Shown piece after piece: positions 33,482 to 38,489 of a stretch of DNA of 38,489 nucleotides. A model generated the notes under the pieces. It did not search any database and was not told where the DNA came from. It worked only from the letters and a program-made list of their open reading frames with translations. The position numbers and the translations under genes were made by a program. Positions within the stretch are counted from its first letter, which is position 1; each line of letters begins with the position of its first letter. Origin of the DNA: an uncultured Rhodospirillales bacterium (GTDB lineage Bacteria > Pseudomonadota > Alphaproteobacteria > Acetobacterales > Acetobacteraceae); the NCBI GenBank assembly GCA_903844135.1, contig CAIMSN010000069.1:1-38489 (forward strand), given 5' to 3'.

Positions 33482-34567
33482 TCAGACGGCGCTGAGCGTG
33501 GAACGATTCAGCGGAAGGCGGGTTGCCGCGGCGTCGGCCGGCTGATCGCGCTTCTGCAACGTCACCACCTGCGCCTTCTCGCGCGCCGGCGGCGCGCCGC
33601 TCGGTGCGGTGCTGACGGGCAGATCGGCGATCGGATCCGGTCTTCCCGTGGCGGCGGCCTTGTCGCCGGATGGCGCGCCCTCGTCCACCTCCTGTTTGTG
33701 CATGGCGACCTTGACGGAAACGGTCATGCCGATGCTGTCGGCGGGAAAGCCGGTCCAGGTTCCGGCCAGAGGCACCGCCTGGTGCCAGTCGCGCACCGAG
33801 GCGACCCGGATCAGGTCGCGGCTGCCGATGATCGCGTTGGTCGGGTCGAATTCGGTCCAGCCGGCGCCGGGCAGGAACACCTCGACCCAGGCATGGGTCG
33901 AGCCGCCGCCGACATGCGCGGTGCCGTCGGCGCCCGGCGAATAGACGTACCCGCTGACGAAGCGCGCCGCGAGGCCGAGCGCGCGCACCGCCTCCATCAT
34001 CAGCACCGCATAGTCGCGACAGGTGCCGTTGCGCAGCGCCAGGGTGCGGGCCGGCTCCTGCACCCCTTCCTCGTAGCGCGCCGAATAGGTGAAGGAGCGC
34101 CGGATCTCGCGGGTCATGTCGGTCAGCAGATCGAGCGTGCTGCCGTTGGCGTGCGCGTGCAGGAAGCCACGTGCCCAGGCATCGACCACGTGGTCCGGAT
34201 CGTCGTAGTGCCGCTCGCGCACGCGGGCGAGGTCGGCGGCGTCGTCCTGGTCGTAGGTGAACGGCCAGGTGCGCGCATAGGGTGACAGCGACTCGTGCGT
34301 CGGCGCCACGGTACTGTGGTCGACGGTCAGCCGGTTCTCGAAGCGCAATTCCTTGGCGCGACCGGCGAAGCGCGCGATCGTCAGCACGTTGCCGAACGCA
34401 TCGAGCACGGAGCGCAGCTCGATCGGCTTGGGCACGATCACCAACTGCCAGTCCAGAACCCGCTGGTCGGCGGAGTCGCGCGGACGGAACATCATGCGAT
34501 GCTCGCCGAAACCGACCACGCGCCGGTACTGGTAGGTGGTGACATGCTCGACTGTCAGAACCGGCAT
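33482..34567 (-). CDS. Bacterial transglutaminase-like cysteine protease family protein
   Basis: A 361-residue protein. Residues 1-90 form the bacterial transglutaminase N-terminal region (MPVLTVEHVTTYQYRRVVGF, GEHRMMFRPRDS). The core follows with a full triad: NGTCRDYAVLMMEAVRALGL (Cys), GGSTHAWVEVFLPGAGW (His) and TEFDPTNAIIG (Asp). The last 80 or so residues are Ala/Pro/Asp-rich and probably disordered. ATG 34567 has AGGAA about seven bases upstream. It is the promoter-proximal gene of the two-gene transglutaminase set and diverges from the formylglutamate amidohydrolase gene across about 147 bp. These proteins are often annotated as proteases; the target is unknown. Confidence 0.92.
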   Translation of the reverse strand: MPVLTVEHVTTYQYRRVVGFGEHRMMFRPRDSADQRVLDWQLVIVPKPIELRSVLDAFGNVLTIARFAGRAKELRFENRLTVDHSTVAPTHESLSPYARTWPFTYDQDDAADLARVRERHYDDPDHVVDAWARGFLHAHANGSTLDLLTDMTREIRRSFTYSARYEEGVQEPARTLALRNGTCRDYAVLMMEAVRALGLAARFVSGYVYSPGADGTAHVGGGSTHAWVEVFLPGAGWTEFDPTNAIIGSRDLIRVASVRDWHQAVPLAGTWTGFPADSIGMTVSVKVAMHKQEVDEGAPSGDKAAATGRPDPIADLPVSTAPSGAPPAREKAQVVTLQKRDQPADAAATRLPLNRSTLSAV

Positions 34568-34714
34568 CAAGCGGTTCCTTCCGTGCTTCCTGGGTGCAAG
34601 TCCGACCGGAGTCGCGGAACGTCCGGTTCGCCGCCGCCAGCGTCCCGTGTTTCAGGGCTGGACGCAACAAAAGCCGCGGAACATAGCTGATCCGTGACCC
34701 AGGGCGCTCCGACC

Positions 34715-35509
34715 ATGACCGATTCCCGCTCCTCCGCCATACCCCTGCTGGGGCCGGACGACCCGGCGCCGGTGCAGTGGCTGCGCCGGGGCGGCGCGTC
34801 CGACCTGATGCTGCTGGTCGATCACGCCGGCCGCGCGGTGCCGGCCTCGCTCGGCCGGCTCGGCCTGCCGGACGCCGAATTCGAGCGTCACATCGCCTGG
34901 GACATCGGCGTGCTCGGCGTCGGCCGCCTGCTGGCGGAGGCGCTCGACGCCACGGCGATCGCCCAGGCCTATTCGCGGCTGGTGATCGACTGCAACCGGA
35001 CCCCCGGCCATCCGACCTCGATCGCGCCGCGCAGCGACGGCACCGAGATCGCGCTCAACCGCCTCTGCGACCAGGCCGGCCGCGACGCGCGGCGCGACGA
35101 GATCTTTCGTCCCTATCACGACGCGATCGCCGCCGAACTCGACCGTCGCGTCGCCGCCGGCCGGCAGACCGCCCTGGTGGCGGTGCACAGCTTCACCCCA
35201 TCGATGTCCGGCCGCGACCGGCCCTGGCATTTCGGCGTGCTGTACAACCACGATCCGCGGCTCGGCCGCGCGCTGCTGGCGCTGATGCGCGACGAGGGCG
35301 ACCTCGTGGTCGGCGACAACGAGCCGTACGCGCTGTCCGATCTCGACGACTACACGGTGCCGGTGCACGGCGAACGGCGTGGCCTGCACCAGGTCGAGAT
35401 CGAGATCCGTCAGGACCTGATCGCCGATCCTGCCGGCGAGCGGGCCTGGGCGGAGCGTCTGGCGCGGCTGCTGCCGATCGCGCTCGACCGGGCCAGGTCG
35501 CCGCGTTGA
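34715..35509 (+). CDS. N-formylglutamate amidohydrolase family protein
   Basis: A 264-residue zinc hydrolase of the HutG family, which releases formate from N-formylglutamate in histidine breakdown; related members have other acyl-amino acid substrates. Seen: LMLLVDHAGRAVPASLGRLG (metal-site Asp/His), DIGVLGVGRLLAEAL, YSRLVIDCNRTPGHPTSIAP, VHSFTPSMSGRDRPWHFGVL and VGDNEPYALSD. ATG 34715 has an AGGG sequence about ten bases upstream; a GTG at 34694 is an alternative. No other hut genes are nearby, so the histidine role is uncertain. The stop codon is the first element of a triple 13-bp repeat leading into aroE. Confidence 0.88.
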   Translation: MTDSRSSAIPLLGPDDPAPVQWLRRGGASDLMLLVDHAGRAVPASLGRLGLPDAEFERHIAWDIGVLGVGRLLAEALDATAIAQAYSRLVIDCNRTPGHPTSIAPRSDGTEIALNRLCDQAGRDARRDEIFRPYHDAIAAELDRRVAAGRQTALVAVHSFTPSMSGRDRPWHFGVLYNHDPRLGRALLALMRDEGDLVVGDNEPYALSDLDDYTVPVHGERRGLHQVEIEIRQDLIADPAGERAWAERLARLLPIALDRARSPR

Positions 35510-35545
35510 GATGGCAAGCTGAGATGGCAGGGTGAGATGGCAGGC
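35507..35545 (+). repeat. Triple 13-bp repeat forming two 3-codon minicistrons before aroE
   Basis: TGAGATGGCAAGC, TGAGATGGCAGGG and TGAGATGGCAGGC follow each other exactly (35507, 35520, 35533). Each unit contains a stop, one G, and an ATG. The first TGA ends the upstream gene. ATG 35511 reads Met-Ala-Ser-stop, ATG 35524 reads Met-Ala-Gly-stop, and ATG 35537 opens aroE. Because 13 is not a multiple of three, each ATG is in a different frame and is closed by the next unit's TGA. This looks like a chain of stop-restart signals. Confidence 0.85.
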
Positions 35546-36400
35546 GCGGGGCCGATCGGCGGCCGGACCAAGCTGGCCGGGCTGGTGGGCTGGCCGGTTT
35601 CGGCGTCCCGTTCGCCGCTGATCCACAACGAATGGCTGCGTCGCGCCGGGATCGACGGCGCCTACGTGCCGTTGCCGGTGCAGCCCGGCCGGCTCCGCAC
35701 GGCGCTGGAGGGCCTGCTGGCGGCCGGGTTCGTCGGCGTCAACGTGACACTGCCGCACAAGGAGGAGGCGTTCCGGATCGCCGATACGTTGACCGACGCC
35801 GCGCGCGCCTGCGGTTCGGTGAACACGCTGGTGTTCGGCGCCGACGGCAGGATGCAGGGCGACAGCACCGACGGGCACGGCTTCCTGGCCAGCCTGAGGG
35901 CGGAGCGGGTCGACCCGGCGGCCGGTCCGGCGCTGGTGCTGGGCGCAGGTGGTGCGGCGCGGGCGATCGTCGCGTCGCTGCTCCGGCTCGGCGTGCCGGT
36001 CACGCTGACCAACCGCACCCGCGACCGTGCCGAGGCGCTCGCGCGCGCGCTCGGCGCGCCGGCGATCCGGGTGCTGGACTGGCCTGACCGCGCCGCCAGT
36101 CTCGCCGGCCAGGCGCTGCTGGTGAACACCACCAGCATCGGCATGAGCGGCGACCTGGCCACGCCGTGCCCGCTCGACCAGGCCGCGCCCGGCCTGGTGG
36201 TGGCCGACATCGTGTATGTGCCGCGCGTCACGCCGCTGCTGGCGCATGCGCGGTCGCGACGCCTGCGCACCGTCGAGGGTCTCGGCATGCTCCTGCATCA
36301 GGCCGGCATCGGCTTCGAGCGCTGGTTCGGCGTGCGGCCGCTGGTCGACGACGCCCTCACCGCCCTGGTCCGCGCCGATCTCGACCGCGGCGCGTCGTGA
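35537..36400 (+). CDS. aroE: Shikimate dehydrogenase
   Basis: A 287-residue NADP enzyme that reduces 3-dehydroshikimate to shikimate in aromatic amino acid synthesis. Seen: LVGWPVSASRSPLIHNEWL (shikimate-binding Ser pair), VNVTLPHKEEAFRIAD (catalytic Lys), GDSTDGHGFLASL (catalytic Asp), VLGAGGAARAIVASL (NADP loop) and TNRTRDRAEALAR. The start is the third ATG of the 13-bp repeat, with AGGG just upstream; the first two ATGs are out of frame and terminate. The stop overlaps the coaE GTG (GTGA). It is the first gene of the coupled aroE-coaE-dnaQ string. Confidence 0.96.
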   Translation: MAGAGPIGGRTKLAGLVGWPVSASRSPLIHNEWLRRAGIDGAYVPLPVQPGRLRTALEGLLAAGFVGVNVTLPHKEEAFRIADTLTDAARACGSVNTLVFGADGRMQGDSTDGHGFLASLRAERVDPAAGPALVLGAGGAARAIVASLLRLGVPVTLTNRTRDRAEALARALGAPAIRVLDWPDRAASLAGQALLVNTTSIGMSGDLATPCPLDQAAPGLVVADIVYVPRVTPLLAHARSRRLRTVEGLGMLLHQAGIGFERWFGVRPLVDDALTALVRADLDRGAS

Positions 36401-37002
36401 GGATCATCGGCCTGACCGGCGGGATGGGCATGGGCAAGTCGACCGCGGCCTCGGCGCTGGCGCGCGCCGGGCTGCCGGTGTTCGATGCCGATCGCGCCGT
36501 GCACCGGTTGCAGGCCAAAGGCGGGGCGGCGGTCCCGGCGATCGCCGCCCTGGTGCCGGACGCGGTGCGCGACGGGGTGATCGACCGCGCCCGGCTGCGA
36601 CAGGCGGTGATCGGCGATCCGGCGATGATGCGAGAGCTGGAGCGGATCGTGCATCCGCTGGTGCGCGCCGCGCAGCGCCGCTTCCTTGGCCGCGCCCGCG
36701 CTGCCGGCCATGCCTGGGCGGTGCTGGACGTGCCGCTGCTGCTGGAGACCGGCGCCGACCGTCTCTGCGATCACGTGATGGTGGTCTCGGCGCCGCGCCC
36801 GCTGCAGCGGGCGCGGATCGCCCGTCGCCGTGGCATGGACGCAGCGCAGGCCGACAGCCTGATCGCCCGGCAGATGCCGGATGCGCAGAAACGCCGCCGC
36901 GCCGACACGGTGATCCATACCGGGCTGTCGCGTTTCCATGCGTTGCGGCAGATACGGCGTATGCTGGCCGTCCTCAGACAGGCAAGGCGGGAGCGGCCAT
37001 GA
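36397..37002 (+). CDS. coaE: Dephospho-CoA kinase
   Basis: A 201-residue kinase that performs the last step of coenzyme A synthesis, phosphorylating the 3'-hydroxyl of dephospho-CoA. Seen: P-loop IIGLTGGMGMGKSTAASALA, FDADRAVHRLQAKGG (substrate Asp), LERIVHPLVRAAQRRFLGRA, VLDVPLLLETGADRLCD and ARRRGMDAAQADSLIARQMP (lid region). The GTG start at 36397 overlaps the aroE stop; the stop overlaps the dnaQ ATG. Both overlaps indicate tight coupling. Length is normal. Confidence 0.96.
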   Translation: MRIIGLTGGMGMGKSTAASALARAGLPVFDADRAVHRLQAKGGAAVPAIAALVPDAVRDGVIDRARLRQAVIGDPAMMRELERIVHPLVRAAQRRFLGRARAAGHAWAVLDVPLLLETGADRLCDHVMVVSAPRPLQRARIARRRGMDAAQADSLIARQMPDAQKRRRADTVIHTGLSRFHALRQIRRMLAVLRQARRERP

Positions 37003-37670
37003 AGCGTGCGGTGCTGTTCGACACCGAGACCACCGGCTTCGAGCCGTTGACCGGCGACCGGGTGATCGAGATCGCCGCCCTGGAACTGATCGGCGACCTG
37101 CCGACCGGCCGGCATTATCACGTGCTGATCGATCCGGAACGCGACGTGCCGGAGGAGGCGGCGCGGGTGCATGGCTACACGCGCGCGCACCTGGTCGGAA
37201 AGCCGAAGTTCCACGAGGTGATCGACGGGTTCCTGGCGTTCATCGGCGACGATCCGCTGATCGCGCACAACGCGCCGTTCGATTTCCGCTTCATCGACGC
37301 GGAGATGGACCGGCTGCGTCTGCCGCCGCTCGGCGCCGACCGCATGATCGACACGCTGGAGATGGCCAGGCTGCGCTTTCCCGGCCTGCCGAACAGCCTC
37401 GATGCGCTGTGCCGCCGTTTCGCGATCGATCTCAGCGAACGCACCACGCATAACGCGCTGCTGGATTGCCGGCTGCTGGCGGAGGTCTATGTCGAGCTGA
37501 CCGGCGGCCGTCAGCGCGGCCTGGCACTCGCGGTCGAGGAGGGCGGCGGTGCTGCGATCTACACGCTCGATCGCGCCCGCCAGCCGCGCCCGGTGGTACC
37601 GACCGAGGCCGAACTGGCGGCGCATGCCGCGTTCGTCGCCCAGTTGAAGGACCCGGTCTGGCTCTCGTGA
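36999..37670 (+). CDS. dnaQ: DNA polymerase III epsilon subunit (proofreading exonuclease)
   Basis: A 223-residue 3'-5' exonuclease. The DEDD motifs are complete: LFDTETTGFEP (Exo I), LIAHNAPFDFRFIDAEM (Exo II) and THNALLDCRLLAEVY (Exo III, with His and Asp). The C-terminus has a short tail (EAELAAHAAFVAQLKDPVWL) that in this family contacts the polymerase. ATG 36999 overlaps the coaE stop and has GGGAG eight bases upstream. It ends ten bases before the convergent HTH gene's stop, with no room for a terminator. Confidence 0.95.
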   Translation: MKRAVLFDTETTGFEPLTGDRVIEIAALELIGDLPTGRHYHVLIDPERDVPEEAARVHGYTRAHLVGKPKFHEVIDGFLAFIGDDPLIAHNAPFDFRFIDAEMDRLRLPPLGADRMIDTLEMARLRFPGLPNSLDALCRRFAIDLSERTTHNALLDCRLLAEVYVELTGGRQRGLALAVEEGGGAAIYTLDRARQPRPVVPTEAELAAHAAFVAQLKDPVWLS

Positions 37671-37680
37671 GGCCTGGTCG

Positions 37681-38052
37681 TCACGCTGCCGCCAGCTCGG
37701 CACGATCCGGGTCGATCTCGCAGCGGAGCGCTCTGCCGTCGCGCTCCAGGAGACCGCGTTTCACCAGCTCCGCAACGTCGGCGTGCACGCCGGAATAATC
37801 CCGGTCCAAGGCGATCGACAGGGCGCGTGTGCTCGCAATCGTGTCGTGCGCGGCGACGTGCTCGAGGATGGCGATCCTGTTCGGCGTCATGTACCGAAAG
37901 AACGTGGTCCAGTTCTCGAAGCTGATCAAGCGTTTCGGCTCGATCCTCCTGCCTTGTTCGGCAGCGGCGACGGCGGCCTCGACATTCGCGACGATCTCGC
38001 GGTCGATCTCCTCGAGGCTCACGCCCACTCGGAAAACCAGCATGCCCGTCAT
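37681..38052 (-). CDS. HTH DNA-binding protein, antitoxin-like (HVO_A0114 type)
   Basis: A 123-residue protein. Residues 1-50 (MTGMLVFRVGVSLEEIDREI, EQGRRIEPKRLISFENWTTF) resemble the N-terminal part of antitoxins paired with DUF6516/TumE toxins. Residues about 55-115 form a winged helix (RMAILEHVAAHD-like segment seen as NRIAILEHVAAHD, SIALDRDYSGVHADVAELVK, RGLLERDG). The start is firm: ATG 38052 with GGAGAGGGG upstream, overlapping the stop of the preceding toxin-like frame (ATGA). In this system the DNA-binding member follows the toxin, represses its own operon and neutralises the toxin. Here the toxin is truncated, so the gene is probably a solitary survivor. The family match is from memory. 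Confidence 0.78.
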   Translation of the reverse strand: MTGMLVFRVGVSLEEIDREIVANVEAAVAAAEQGRRIEPKRLISFENWTTFFRYMTPNRIAILEHVAAHDTIASTRALSIALDRDYSGVHADVAELVKRGLLERDGRALRCEIDPDRAELAAA

Positions 38053-38237
38053 CGTCGTTCCCCTCTCTCCTGCCGGATAAGCATGCGGAAATCGGCCAGG
38101 AGCCTGGCGATTCCCCGGAAATCGTATGGTTTTTCGATCCCACCGACGTGGCACTGATCGCCTTTTCCCCGCTCGTTGTCGAAGCCGATCACGGAAGCGC
38201 CGTGTACCACGCAGACCAGGCTGCCACGGCTTCCGTC
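38049..38237 (-). pseudogene. N-terminally truncated DUF6516/TumE-type toxin remnant
   Basis: An open stretch of 62 codons reads ...GASVIGFDNERGKGDQCHVGG..., then EKPYDFRGIARLLADFRMLI, and stops at 38051-38049 overlapping the antitoxin ATG. Intact relatives, as I recall them, carry a comparable Y/FDNERGKGDHRH centre and an LxxDF C-terminus. Here the HRH is QCH, and the frame is closed upstream by TGA at 38240-38238. Only 35 bases then separate it from the carbonic anhydrase gene, so the usual N-terminal 40-odd residues have no room. GTG codons at 38210 and 38192 are the only possible starts. It is probably a decayed toxin whose sequence still provides coupling to the antitoxin. Confidence 0.6.
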
Positions 38238-38275
38238 TCATGAGCGGCGCGCCGGCATCGCTCGGTGTCGCACGC

Positions 38276-38489
38276 TCACGGCTGCGGGTCGAAGAACTCC
38301 ACGCTACCGTCGTCGAGGTCGTAGCGCGCGCCGACGATCTTCAGCCTTCCCTGCTGCTGCGGCTCGAGCAGCAGTTGCTCGGTGTGGCGCAGCCGGTCGA
38401 CGATGCGATGCACGTTGTGGCGCACCGAGCGATCCAGCAGGTCGTGTTCGCCCTCGCGCCGCGCGCGCAGCACCGCGGGGATGATCGGC
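38276..38489 (-). CDS. Beta-class carbonic anhydrase, C-terminal part (partial)
   Basis: The frame enters from the right edge and ends with TGA at 38278-38276. The visible 70 residues (PIIPAVLRARREGEHDLLDR, SVRHNVHRIVDRLRHTEQLL, GRLKIVGARYDLDDGSVEFF, DPQP) match the C-terminal region of beta-carbonic anhydrases, in particular the closing GARYDLDDGSVxFFD. These zinc enzymes interconvert CO2 and bicarbonate. The zinc ligands lie outside the window. The toxin remnant begins 38 bases after this stop on the same strand. Confidence 0.85.
   Translation of the reverse strand, partial: PIIPAVLRARREGEHDLLDRSVRHNVHRIVDRLRHTEQLLLEPQQQGRLKIVGARYDLDDGSVEFFDPQP

Noticed and set aside
38049-38241. N-terminal extension of the HTH protein in its own frame to an ATG at 38241
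   Set aside because: The extension is Arg/Pro-rich and overlaps the toxin-like frame. The ATG at 38052 has a strong ribosome site and fits antitoxin length.

Overview
The window is a continuous stretch of high-G+C bacterial chromosome. Gene content and order point to an alphaproteobacterium, most likely Acetobacteraceae or a close Rhodospirillales relative. The main clues are purM-purN divergent from a DnaA-like hdaA, a ppk-ppx pair, an argH/lptM and lysA/TIGR02302 neighbourhood with a divergent tlpA, an aroE-coaE-dnaQ string, and the AT-rich palindromic and 'CCAGGGG/CCAAGGGC' intergenic hairpins I associate with acetic acid bacteria. That placement is inference from recalled synteny; no database was searched. 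There are no rRNA or tRNA genes, CRISPR arrays, transposases or prophage genes.

Layout. 1-2839: end of an unknown membrane protein, then two coupled polytopic membrane proteins (one DUF2142) with visibly lower G+C than the rest. 2889-5471: purM-purN (minus) and hdaA (plus). 5501-10388: a secreted YncE/phosphoesterase fusion and a convergent secreted gamma-glutamyltransferase, lying between hdaA and ppk. 10689-15378: ppk-ppx-cdh (polyphosphate metabolism plus a CDP-diglyceride pyrophosphatase), coupled by stop/start overlaps. 15509-17308: KefB-like antiporter (minus). 17451-23000: TetA-like MFS, MHS-type MFS, ribokinase-type kinase, a 91-aa disordered protein and a secreted carboxylesterase, all plus strand. 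23450-27627: TIGR02302 protein and lysA (minus). 27733-30251: cytidine deaminase, alpha/beta hydrolase, a two-gene micro-operon of unknown 65- and 54-aa proteins, and a secreted trypsin-like protease. This block separates lysA from argH/lptM. 30220-32417: lptM-like lipoprotein and argH (minus), tlpA (plus). 32611-34567: two different transglutaminase-like proteins (minus). 34715-37670: N-formylglutamate amidohydrolase, aroE, coaE, dnaQ (plus). 37681-38489: an HTH antitoxin-like protein, the truncated remnant of its DUF6516/TumE-type toxin, and the end of a beta-carbonic anhydrase (minus).

The most interesting non-coding signal is a family of roughly 93-170 bp repeats present at three loci (15442-15534, 23024-23452, 32446-32610). 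All three lie between convergent genes. In each, the two end arms are complementary to each other, although the arm sequence differs between loci. This covariation suggests a structured element, perhaps a bidirectional terminator or spacer. In one copy the repeat supplies the last codons and stop of the antiporter gene; in the other two it abuts the minus-strand stop codon. Other notable features are a triple 13-bp 'TGAGATG' repeat that makes two three-codon minicistrons before aroE, a mirrored pair of palindromic AT-rich elements before ppk, a 13-bp perfect palindrome inside the protease gene, and an orphaned antitoxin beside a decayed toxin.
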